Positions 32,151-44,045 of a DNA stretch of 64,000 bases are shown piece by piece. Origin of the DNA: Anoplopoma fimbria (lineage: Eukaryota > Chordata > Actinopteri > Perciformes > Anoplopomatidae); assembly GCF_027596085.1 (NCBI RefSeq), contig NC_072471.1, forward strand, positions 10,170,358 to 10,234,357. Direction: 5' to 3'. A model generated the notes under the pieces. That model worked only from the letters and a program-made list of their open reading frames with translations, was not told where the DNA came from and ran no database searches. How positions within the stretch are numbered: position 1 is the first letter of the stretch; each line of letters begins with the position of its first letter. Position numbers and translations under genes: made by a program.

Positions 32151-34270
32151 TGGACACAAACATGACAGCTTTTTTCTGATGCTCTCAAGTAACCAAAAAC
32201 TTCAGTTTATACAGGTTTCAACAAATTAAACTATAAAAGACACTGGAGTTTCTGAAAAAACCCCACAAAGCTTAGTTAATGAAAAGTTGTCTTATTGGAA
32301 ATGCATGGTTTTCACAGGACAGCAACTGCATATAAAGTTGATATTTGTGATATGCATTATTTCTTTATATATCCAAAATATGACTTTGAATTTATGATGT
32401 GAAATGTGTTTTATGTGTAATCAATTCACAAGAGAGGGATTATTTTCACACTTCTGTAGGTCATGACAGTGTCATACAGTATCCAGTAAAAGCTTTCTGC
32501 AGTTCTCACCTTTGCTTCACAGAGGAAAGATGGTCCCTTCACATTCTGTACATTATCAAACAACATAGATGACCTACCTCTGCAAGTTGTTTCATTTTAA
32601 TTGTGGCATCCACTCCTCCTGATCTCTATTTTGAGAACTACCGAGCTCCAGTTTTGCTCAGCGACCTCGGGGCAGAGGAATGCAGGAATGAGTTTGAAAT
32701 TCAGGGCACGTGCAGCCAGCATGCAGGTGGGGAGCCTTTGTGAAAAAGTAGGTCTGTTCACAACTTCAAATTGATTTGTCCGCCCACGCGAACAGCACCA
32801 TTCTGCTCTATTGTCTTAAAACTGATTGTTCATTAGGTATATTAATCATTTGAGTAAGTCATTTAACATTTTTCACATTACAAATCTGGTCTGAAATGAT
32901 AACCTGAAACAGTAGCCACTCCCTGCAGTGATTACCCCGTACTATTTTTACTGCGTGCATATTCTTGATAATGGGCGGGACCATTGATGTGAACATGGCA
33001 GCTGTCATATCCACAGGAAGCTCGCTGTGTGTGTTGGCCAGCGTGTTGAGCGCTCACCGCGTGTTTAGTGGCTTCTACTCCTACATGAACCCATCGACCA
33101 TCACGTAGGAATAAAAAGCCATAAGACACAACAGCAATCTCACAGGAGGGAGGAAAGAGAAGGAGGGAGGAAGGAATATAAATGGAGGACTCCAAGTTGC
33201 AGGAAAAAAGAAAGGGGTTGTGCTCTCATTAGGAAGGTAGAATAGTTGGTAATGATTGACAAGAAAAAGGAGATTTGGAGAGGAAGGGAACAAGGGAAGA
33301 AGACAGAAAAAGGAGCTGATTTCACACTCTTTCAAAAGTCAGAGGTAGCCCACAGGTGATAGAAGTATTTATAAGACCATGTCCTCTGTTTGTTTTTCTC
33401 ACTGTTTGATTATGTGCTTCTGAGTGCAGCAGAAGAATATGTATTGCAGGCATTACTGAACCGAAATTCCTCTGTGTGTAAACTGTATTTGATATGCTCC
33501 AAGCAAACTGCTCTGATGAACCTAACCAAACTCCATCTGCTCTGTTTCCAAATACACACATGTTCTCGCTCTTACAGGCTGCCGCGGATGTTTTAATGTG
33601 AAGTTAATGGCAAATGCCAGTTCATCTTTTTTCAGATGTTGCATAAATAAAAAAACTCTCTCAAAACTGCGTGCTTCTAGTAACATCCACTTCATAGTGT
33701 CTGTTCACAGCTCTCCTGCAGCAGAAAGACAGTCACGCCTGTGTGTAAAGGGGTTACAGTATGAGTGTATGCACGCACAATTCAGGCACGTCCAGATAAA
33801 TATGTATGACTCCACCGCGGTAGGTTTCCTGCTTTGTATGCTAATGATCTTATACAAGTTTAATAATGCAACTGTGGTGCACTGAGGGTGGGGAGGTGGA
33901 GAAGGTGGTGGTGGGGAGTCGACACACCGAAGAAAAGACCTGCAGATCCTCACAACTCATCAGTTAAGCCTCATGGCACGAGGAGTGAGTAGTGAGGTAA
34001 CTAATTAAATTATACCTTACTAATTAGTCGGCAAAAAGGTTGGATTTCAATGCACTTGGTTTCATGATTGTAAGGGTTGCAGTTCCTCTTGATAAAATAG
34101 TGCCATTTTGTAATGTATTTGACAGAAAAACATAATCTGAACGGCTGTTATGGTGCTGTTCAAATATTGACTTAAAAATAAGAGTTTGATGCAATTAGGT
34201 GATCTCTATTGTACGTATTTACAATAGATTTTAGTAGAAAGAGTAAACTCATTATGATGCCATGATAGTG
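32151..34270. other. gene-free stretch with purine-rich tract
   Basis: 33135-33312 is strongly purine-rich (repeated GGAGG, GGAAGG, AAAGAAAGG). Frames through it are low-complexity. Nothing else seen. Confidence 0.4.
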
Positions 34271-34274
34271 TTAT

Positions 34275-34960
34275 CCATCGCATCAGTGGTGAAAAGCAAG
34301 TAAGAAGACTCATTTAAGTACAATCAAGTACCATCGCCTTCTACTGCAAGGAATATACAAAATTATCATATTTATTTGGCAGCTGTAATTACTATTTAAT
34401 GTGCAGATTATGATTTTACATCTTATTAAATATGATGCTCTCTTATGAGCTAATCTTCCTCTTAGTATATAAAGTAGATACAATTGGCAACACTTCCACC
34501 AGGTGCAACTTACTTGTACTTTTACTTTTGATACTTTAAGTACATCTTCCTTGCATTACTACTTTTACTTAAGTAAATGACCTGAATACTGTCATGTTAT
34601 AAATAATGATGCATTATTTTAGTGGATCACTTTTACTTTTGATAATTGAAGTACATTTTGGTAAGACTACATCTGTAGTTTTACTTAAGTAGGATTTATA
34701 CTATTTATATTTATACATGATTTTATATTGCAGTATTGCTTCTTTTAAGCAAAAGATCTGAATACTCTTTCCACCCATTGTACTTTACTTCCATATTTGC
34801 TACATTCCAATTACAGTATATTTCAGAGGACTATATAGTACTTTTTATTCCACTCCATTTATTTGCGAGTAATTTTGAAATCAAGATTTTAGATACAAAA
34901 TATGTGATCTGGTGATACTATCATTTAGCACTAAGCAGATGCTTATTAAAGAGAAGAATG
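34275..34960. repeat. cluster of ACTTAAGTA-type MITE copies
   Basis: Several pieces of one family: TTTTACTTAAGTAAATGACC, TTTTACTTAAGTAGG, GATCTGAATACTCTTTCCACC and ATTACAGTATATTTCAGAGG. These resemble the abundant hAT-like MITEs of teleosts as I remember them. Copies also lie at 7190-7330 and 37300-37575. Confidence 0.7.
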
Positions 34961-35085
34961 ATGGAAAAGATTTTAGTTGATTTGGTTAAAATGAAAGGAA
35001 GTATGATGAGCGAGGGTTCAGGTTAGTGTATGTTTTATCTGCACACTGTGTTATCTGAAACACATCCTCTGTGTCAGGTGAACAT

Positions 35086-35143
35086 GGACGGGACTGTTCA
35101 GGCTCTCGGTATGGCAGGTCTCCGCATCAACTCCTGAAAGATC
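35086..35143 (-). other. weak candidate terminal exon
   Basis: On the minus strand a strong acceptor (TTTTCTGTTTCTGTCGCAG) precedes a frame reading IFQELMRRPAIPRA then stop. A possible AATAAA lies about 250 bp further on. On the + strand an acceptor-like TCTGTGTCAG also precedes a short frame (MDGTVQALGMAGLRINS, stop). No partner exon was found for either; both may be chance. Confidence 0.2.
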
Positions 35144-35179
35144 CTGCGACAGAAACAGAAAAGAGGAGACGTGAGGTGA

Positions 35180-37295
35180 TTTCACAGAAGAAGAAGAATT
35201 CAACCTGAATGAGAGTGAAAAACGTATTACACCACTGCGGCTGTTTGGTTATTTAATGAGTCAGTCTTATGGCTTCATAGTTGAAGTGAGGGTCATTATC
35301 TTTGGTTTGCTGAGTATCTACACTACGAAGCACACTCTGGAAGACATTTCTGATCATCAGCCAACCCTTAAAACTTTTTCCTTCTTTCTGAGAAATATGA
35401 AGTCTCTTAGAGCTCATACTGCGATTTTACAGACACACCCAGGACGCACAGCTTCATACAGCCATTAACAGCAAACCAATTATGTCCCTTGTTGAGCAGC
35501 AGCTACTTCTTGATGACAAGTGCGGTTTACCTCGCCTAATGAAAAGTTAACAGTGAGCACAATCCTGCACCTGCTAACATCTCCACTGAGGTGAAAATTG
35601 TTGACAGTGGGTGAATTCAGGATTAAAAGTATGAAGCATACGGATGAAATACTCCATTATTCTGCCTCTGAAATACAGTAGCTACACTTTTGCAGAGAGG
35701 AGCCAACCATCTCTGCAAAAGAGATGAACAAAAAAAAATGTTTAGCTTTTAATATATCATCTAAAAGGCTCTGGAAATTGTTTGGGGTAACACTCCACAC
35801 AATGAGCTGTGACATCTTCATTGAAAAATGATTGATTGGGCTGCCAGGGAGAGAGGCTGTTTGAGAGACAGATCACTCAAACAGTCAAGCTGTAAAAGCC
35901 CAATAATATGATGAATGGTCTATTTACCCAACAGATGAGGAGAGACTTGCATAAAGATTAAACGTGTGGTTTTGGACGTGTCCTGGTCACAGAATAGATA
36001 GATATTTAAATAATATGTCTGTGTTCTCTGTCAGCGGAGCAAGTGTGAAATAAATTTAAGTTGCTGGTGATTTTCGACAGCGAATAATAATGCAGCTTGG
36101 CTCGTTTATCACCTTGGAATGTCTTGCAACAGGAAAAAAGAATGAGTTTATTGATCCCGACAATGCTCTCCGTACCTACACAAATCCAACAGACAAAAAG
36201 CCACCAAGGTTACTTAAAGTTCATGAAAAGAACTGAAAAATGACAAGTTTAAGACACATTATCATTATGGCAAAGCCATTATTAGTCACACATTATTCTC
36301 TATGTATCATAAATGGACTATTTAACACTAATAACACGCACAAACCGTATCTAAAGTCAAGCCACTAATCACTTAACCAAACAATGTCTCTGAGGATCTA
36401 AAGCGTGTGTTGATATAGTGACCCAATTCTTTACCCATAGCATCAATAATTGATGTGCAATAGATGTAGCAGCCTCAGATCTGATAAGGGCTTGGCTCTG
36501 ATGGATCTCCAGATAGGCTTTCGTGAGGGGAACAGATGTAGAATCGTGCATCAGAGAGGGATGGGGTTGCCTGTGATCGTTTCCACCCTGCAGCGAACAA
36601 AATAGCCCTCATATATCCCTGTAATCTGCATTAGCGGCGGAGCACAAGCCAGGAGACAGCACAGAGGGGGATGAGTAATGGGGCTACCGCTGATTTGGCA
36701 GGCCTATATTACACCTCAAAACTGAGGCATGCCCAACTGGCGAGAATATGAAATGAGGATGTCACAAATGAACATCATTCCCCCGGAGCGCAGTATTTAT
36801 CAGTTGATATTACACCCAAAGGCATGTTTTTAGCAAGCCACAGGCCGTTTTTTTCCTTTTTCTATGTCCTTCAATGGCTTCAGTTACATTTAACTGAAAT
36901 AGAAAATAAAATTGAGAATATGAGAGCTTTATCTTTACGGTAAGAATGGTAAACACTTTATTAAGGATAAGAAACATGATCGTGGGATTGTGGTCATGCT
37001 TAAAGAAGACAAATGTTGTCATTTGGTTTTCAAACCATCCATCCAGCCCAACCTTCTCTCAACACTCACTTTGTCACTTTATAATACAACCTGACTTCCT
37101 CTTTGCTTCTGTCATGATAACTACGGGTGCTTGAGGGATTTTGACACTTGATGGTCTCATTTAAAAACCTGTCTGAGGTCAAATATTAATAAACTAAAAT
37201 CTATAAAAACTTTTAGAGAAAAGTCCAAAAAAGAAATACAGATTTCTGAAGCAGAACTTTGTGTTCTTCTCCATTCCTCTCGCAATAATTATCTC
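35180..37295. other. gene-free stretch with possible conserved element
   Basis: 36560-36830 is non-repetitive, with balanced composition and several homeobox-like TAAT/ATTA cores. It is the best-looking conserved-element candidate here. The frames at 35256 and 36369 have no support. Confidence 0.3.
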
Positions 37296-37299
37296 ATGA

Positions 37300-37575
37300 C
37301 CCCTCAGATTAAATTTGTGACCCTTTTGAGGGGTCCAATAATTGGGTAGGAAACCACAGGACTAAACTACCCAACTGTTTATAAAGTAGTCAAACTAGCT
37401 CCAGCTGCAACAATAAAATGTAACTTACACATTTGCGGATCAGCAATAGTCTAATAATGTCATGTAGATCTATCAATCAGTCATGGGCACCATTTTCCTT
37501 CAAAACAAGTTTAGTACTTTTACTGCATAGTTTAGTATCTTTATATTTTGGTTTTGGTACTTTTAGGGTCTGAGT
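37300..37575. repeat. degenerate MITE remnant
   Basis: ACTACCCAACTGTTTATAAAG and AACTAGCTCCAGCTGCAACA, followed by TAGTACTTTTACTGCATAG, fit the same family as 34275-34960. Confidence 0.6.
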
Positions 37576-38246
37576 ACTTGCGGCTTGTGTTTCCTGGCAC
37601 ATTTCTGCTCTCTTTCTATTTCTGCCCAGTTCTCGGTAGGTTGTGGGATGAGTAATTACCTAACATTGCTTTGGCATCTTCTGTCTGTATTACAACCAAA
37701 AAAATTGGTTGCCACGAGCAACTCTCTGTCTGGCGAGTGTATGGACAAGAGCCCAGAGCAATAGCAAGAAACAAATGTTTCTGTCCAGCAGCCACAGTGG
37801 TGTGTACATCCTAAAATACAAGTGTATATCACACCAGACCCAGAGGAGAAAAGCAATTAGTTACACCTACTTTATGTCTATATAGTCCATACTTTTTACT
37901 CCTTCTGAAGTGATGTTATTGTCAACTGAATATTTTTAATTATGTGAGTGAAATTTTACAAGACAAGAAACTCTATAGCTGTAACCCAAATAGCAGAAAT
38001 ATTTTCATCTCATCTAAAACAGAGCTAAAGTCTAAGAAGTGAAGATGTAAAATGAGAGCATAACAAACACAGTGCCTGGCATTAAACTCTTGTAATGGCT
38101 TGTAACAGGATATGCTTACTTGCTATCTGAAATGAAAGCGTAGATATTACGTCCCTTGGGGCCAATCAAGTACTTATGTGTGTATTCTGCTGAGACATTA
38201 ATGTACTCCTACGAACTGTGTTTGTGTGCTTAGTTTCTCCATGTTT

Positions 38247-38337
<91 letters not shown>

Positions 38338-41330
38338 TGTGTGTGTGTGTGAAAGTAGTTTAATTTCCTCTCATAATTCATGGTTTCCCACATTAATAGA
38401 TTGATTCTGGTGCACTCGTGTTTCTATTTACAATTAAAATATCTCATAAACAAAACACACAGCTCAGGGAAAGAGTACAGTATCTACACTCTGCTAATGT
38501 TATTATTTGTGCTCCACTTTGAATAGAAATGCGATTATCAGGAAGAGAGATAGCATGGCGCAACGTAACAAATGGTGCAAAACTTTTTACTTCTTCATCT
38601 GATACAAGCAGCTCATTTAATCAACATTGGTGCCTGAAAACATCAGCATATGGTGGCATTAAATCTACATCATGGAGCAACGTGCAGAAGCATCTGTACG
38701 CCAAGCCACCAGTTTCTCCTCAGTCTTTACAGGATATGTATGCATGCAGGCCGCTGTTGTGGGGCTTCTCATTACCTGAAGGGCAAATCTGCGAAATGTA
38801 AATGTTGAAAAGCTGCAAATCATAATAATAATAAGTCCAAACAATAAGAGCTGAAGTGCTTCCTCAGATAATACGTCCATGGGGATGAATAGGTGTAGGA
38901 TTTAAATATCATCCTTAATTGTGCCTTTGATGTGTCAAGGACTTTCATTAGCAACCTGCCTCTGAAACAGCAAATTCACTCTTTATTGAGCTTTATATGC
39001 ACAACATATAGCAAATACAGGTTCTGGTGTCATAAGGACACCAGGATTTTCATTAGGTTATTGTTAAAGTGTGAATGTGTGAAAGTCCCTCTCCAGTAAC
39101 CTTTATACTCCTGCTGATAGCCTCTAAGTTCCTGCTGCTGCAGTTTTTTTCCCTCTGCAGGGTATTAGAAAATTGCTTTTTCCATTTCATGTGTCTCTAC
39201 GATAAAAAGTGCTTGTGGAAGCATTTTGTAAGCGAGTAGAAGATTAACCCCAGATTCCCTGTTCGAGTGCAACAACTGACCTTCAAAGGTGAAAGGTGTT
39301 GTTAATGTGTTGCACCACTTTGTAAGATGCCCTTTAGTGAGAACTTACGTGTTAGCAGTAGCTTTGGCAGCTAATTGGATAACTTCATATTGTGTTAATG
39401 TAACTAAATAGTTATTGTTAAAACACAGTTTACAAAGGCCTTAACAGTTAGCATCAAACTCCCCAGAACTAATCCAAAATAACTATAAAGGGTAAGAATG
39501 CCCTTGTCCTTTTTTTTGTTGAGATTTTCGTCCTCTGTTAATCTACTTTATGTTTCATCTGCTTTTTCTGTTTGTTTCTATTGTTATTTTAATGGACAGC
39601 TTAACATCTGGCTTACTTTATTCTTGCCAGTGTACATTCTTTACTGTAAAGAAAGGATGTTTGTTTGTTGAAGCCACAAAATGAAGAAATTATTAATGGT
39701 CTAGAAATTGAAACCATCCTCCCAAGTATGCAACAAATCACCCTTATCTATCCCGTCCTTTCTCTTTGTCTCTCGCTTTCATTACTCATTGAAGATTTTC
39801 TCTCTTCCGTTGACTCCAAAGCGAGAACAATTTCATGAAGGCAATAAAACGCTCATCAGCAGAGGCCTGAAATTATTTTTTAATATGACGACATTTTAAT
39901 GAGGACTGAAGGAGATGGCTGGTTTGGCTGATGGCAGCACATCTTTATCAATGAGTGGCAGGGAGGAACTAATGGCACTGAAACAGACAGGCAGCTATAG
40001 TCTCCATGTCTCTACCACTCTCACAACGCATTCTTTATATTCTTTATTTGCAGGAACTAAAACAAAGTCAACCAGGATTCAGGCATCAGGGAAGTTAAAA
40101 GCCATTGCCAAGGCCTATATATTTATGACAGAGGAAACTGTAGTTGGCCATAATTGACCTTTTTTGGACAGTTACACACTCCATATTCATCTCCGTCCAT
40201 CCTTTCCTCCATCTCCCTCTCAGGCCAAGTGTTTACGTGTTTTGTCATTGATTGAAATTCAATCTGAGGATTTTACAGTTTAGTTGCTTGAGAAAAAAGA
40301 TGTGAGTGCTAAGATGGAGTGCATTGCCAAAAGGTTGTGTTATTGGACCGGAAAGGTTATGATGAAATTACAGAGACAGACAGGGTTCAGAGTTTGATAT
40401 ACACAAGTCATTAGAAGTCCACATCTACTTGCCAAAGAAAAAAAACAACCTTTGGTGTCATCTACATTGATAGTCAGGGATTACAAAGTAGCTTTTTGCA
40501 AATTACACGCCCTTTGTAAAGATGACCCATGCCTCAAAACTGTGTTACATCTGAGACATGTTGTAAATTAATGTCACAAAAGGTGAAAGTACATATATTA
40601 CTGTCAAAATGTGCTAAATTACTGCCAGAGTGTGTTTTTGAATGTGACTTTCACTTGAAGTCTTGAATATAATAAGTTGTCAAGCAAAAGAAAAACTAAA
40701 GTCTTAGAAGTTGTAGTAAAGTTATGATAAGCAGCAAATTAATGTCAGAATAATGTCACTCACTGATATACTTTGCTCAACACAGTGTGATAAGTAAAAT
40801 GCTTACTACCTTTATTACACACTGCGTTGCTTTTTATTTCTTAATGAGACTTTCCCTTTATGATCTTACTCCAGCGAGTGGTCAGACTTGGCTGACTTTG
40901 CTGCCCTGACCTTGGTCAGGAAGAAAGCGTCTTGTGGAGGAGAGCCCCCTGCCCACCAGACACTAAACTAAACCACTTCTCTGCCTCCTTTCTCTTTTAC
41001 CATACAAGGTCGTCTCATGCTAGCTACGCCTCTGCAATTAGCATGCAGCATGTGGCGTGGCCTGTCTGGCGGCGAACACACGAGCACGGCGCTCTGCTCC
41101 CCTAATGAGATGCCAGTCAGTGAGGGCGCCTGCGGGACTGTGGAAAGTGAAAAAAATATAAAAAAACCTCCCGGGGTGTTTGTGCACCACCTCATGGGTG
41201 GTAGAGGAGACTATTGAAGTGCACACAGCCGGGCTGGACGGGGCAGGGCAGGGAACTCATTTTACATAACACACATTATTTAGCAGAGGCTTTCAACCAA
41301 ATGGTGGTACTCTTCCATGAATGCATGCGT
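37576..41330. other. gene-free stretch
   Basis: Holds the compound microsatellite at 38251-38351 and a GC-richer block at 40920-41260 with no repeat partner. The frames at 38529, 39708, 39915 and 41017 lack domain and splice support. Confidence 0.4.
38251..38351. repeat. compound (GT)n(GTGC)n(GT)n microsatellite
   Basis: GT run, then about 10 GTGC units, then GT again, 101 bp. Strict purine/pyrimidine alternation with CG steps. Confidence 0.97.
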
Positions 41331-41334
41331 AGTA

Positions 41335-42060
41335 TGAGCTGCCCCATAAGGTATTGTAGCCCCAGCCCTTGCTTTTGCTAGAAAGAGCTTCAAAATGGCA
41401 GTGGATGCAGCTGCTGTAAGCACAGAGAAAAGCCAGTTGCAGAGTTTAAGAGTTGCTGGTTATGAATTTCCATTGCAAAATTGTCTTGAAATGATATCTT
41501 CAGTTCATCTTGTGCAAGAATTTCAGGATCATGTATCATATGAAATTTCATCTTGTCAGGCTTTAAGTAATGAGTTTATGTCTTGCAAGCAAGTGATCGG
41601 ACCAATCAGTGTCCTGAGCTACTGCCAGCTACGGGATTGGCTTAGAAGAACGGCACTGAAGGCTTTTTTCTTGATTGAAAGTTGTTTACAGTCTTCAGCC
41701 CACTGGCTTAAGCATGAGTCTGATTGACAGATGGTTCATCCAGTCACAACAGTTTCCAATGACGGCTTCTCAGATTGTTCCGTGTAACAGATCATCTGGC
41801 GGGTGACGTTACTCTTCAGTATAACTCAAAACAGAAACATGAGTCACCCAGAGAATGCAGTTTAGTTTTTGAGATATCAGGTTTTTTGCATTAGATTGGC
41901 GTCGCAGACAGGTCTCAATACTACAATACCCATGAGCCTCGGCTGTTGTTGTTATGGAGAAGAAGCTTGTCAGAGGTGTGGATCAGAGCAGTAGCGAATT
42001 CAAAAGGCTTTGTTGTTGAATGTGGTGTTGTAATTGCTGAATTTGACCAAAATTGACCCA
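41335..42060 (+). repeat. probable decayed interspersed element with open frame
   Basis: ACTACAATACCCATGAGCC is a phrase I associate with dispersed teleost repeats. The frame at 41395-41727 (110 aa, starts MAVDAAAVSTEKSQLQSLRV) has no recognised domain and no splice partner; I do not call it a gene. Confidence 0.35.
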
Positions 42061-43740
42061 GAATCTAAAAGTAAATAGGTTTAAGCTGCAAATTGTTAAA
42101 ATGTTTTCTCAACCATGTAGTGTTTACACTTCTTGCAGGGTAAAATAATTTTAAGCTTAATGATTGGATATTTCTTACCAAAAAGCACCTCTGCAGTTGT
42201 AGTTAACTTCATTGTTAACTTTCATTCCCAGCCAAGCCATCTGTGAATAGCAGCTGCTAATTAGTTCAGTTATCAAGAGCAATTCAATAATTTATAATAG
42301 AATATAACTAGAGTAGAGGTGGAAAGTAAAACTATGAGAATATGAAATTATTATTATTTGGTGCAACCCACAGCACCAGCAACATCATCAACTCCTGGTT
42401 TCAGAGTAGAGTTCCAAAATGATAACATCTTAGTAGGCATTTGACAGCCTTTTCACCCCACAATAAGAATAAATATGGAGGACACATCAAGGCACCCAAT
42501 GGTGATAAAATATTAAAGCCACCAATGGTTAAGTTAGCTTTTTACTGCATATTAATAGCGCTTCTGTGCAGATCCAGCTACTTACATGCAGTGCATACTG
42601 TTCCTCTACTCAGCATGAGGCATAAAAATCACAAATTACATTTCCCTACAGTGAGGAAGACATTATAATGCAGCTCTAGTCTCTACTGCTGCCTACAGCA
42701 AAAAAAGGATAAAAACTTAATCTCACGGCAAACATTTATTCTAAATAGCGGCTATTAGGTGCTATGAAACCAATAATGTGTACACTACCTCTACATGAAG
42801 TTGAAAGAGTAGTCTCTCTTTACGTATTTTGAGTCAGATCTGGGTCTGATCCTCTGAGGCGCTGTGTAAACACAGTGTGCCATGTTTTGACCCAAATTGC
42901 TTCTTTTTGTAAAGGGGATTGATGTAACTAGGCCTTTGGTGGGATGTATACTAGATGTTTTAACATGTAACATGAAATATTCTTTGAGAGCTAGAATTTG
43001 CAGTTGAATGAAAACTCTTGTTTCCTAAATGCTTGCCATCCATCCATCCATCTCTCAATCTATCTATCTAAATAAAAGGTTGAAAAAAGGACAAACACAA
43101 AGGGTGAGCAGTGTAAAACTGATCATACACATCTTAAAACTGCCCTGGGGGTTAAAAACGTGAAGCAGCGACATGCCTCACAAAGCCTTGGTGCCTGCTA
43201 ATGGCCCCCTGTTTGTAATGGCATCCGTATAGCATCGTTGACGAGCTGCCAAAGGGGGTGTTCTGTTATTGCGGAGCCAATCACCCACTAAGTATTTGCT
43301 GGCTCCTATTTCCTCTCTGCTAATGTGCGTACCTCCCCAATGCCGCAGCTAAATCGACTCTTTACGCCTGACTTGTCACCCTGCAGCGACGCGGAGAGAA
43401 TCCCAGAGATGCATCGTCGGAGGGCAGACCAACGTCTCTGTTGCCATGGATACATCTATGGGCAGGGATGCGGTTGGGCGGGTTATGATGCTTTTACTGC
43501 AACCCTAAATCATGGAAAGTGATGGTGTTCGATGATTAGGATGATGAAGCTGAAGTGACCTTTGCAAGGGTGTTGTTAGGCGGTGATTGCTCACTTTAAT
43601 GTGTCTTTGGATCCACTGCGTCAGATGGTGTGTAGGACATGGGTGTGTGTTTGTAAACTGCTGAGCCAGATTCAGTTTGTCTCTAATAATTCAAAATTTA
43701 GGATGACCAATCAAATAAAGGTATTGTATCGGCAGAAAAT
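42061..43740. other. gene-free stretch
   Basis: Short CCAT/CTAT tetranucleotide runs at 43028-43072. The GC-richer block 43180-43500 is a possible conserved element. Nothing else seen. Confidence 0.35.
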
Positions 43741-43744
43741 GAAT

Positions 43745-44045
43745 CAGTATTACTGTGGTCATTGATTAATCGTAAACATATTTTTTTTTAAACAAAATGC
43801 CAAACATTCTGATGCCGGCTTCTTTAAAGCGGAGGATTTGTTTGCTTTTCCTTTTCTCCAATCATAATATACTAAATATTTTGGTGTTTAGACTGTTGGT
43901 TGGACAAAACAAGCAAACTGAAGATGTCACTTTGGGCTCTGGGATGTTGTCATCTTCATTTTTCATTTTAGTTTTCTAATATTTGACGGACCATAAAAGT
44001 AATCAAGGAAATAATCATTGTTGAAGCCCTACACAATTTAGTTGA
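43745..44045. repeat. degenerate interspersed repeat (TGATTAATCG type)
   Basis: GTCATTGATTAATCG, CTGTTGGTTGGACAAAACAA and CATTGTTGAAGCCCTACAC. Related copies lie at 48620-48715 and 54295-54760. Confidence 0.65.

Noticed and set aside
41395..41727. 110-codon frame as a possible gene
   Set aside because: No recognisable domain, no neighbouring exon, and the region looks like a decayed dispersed element.
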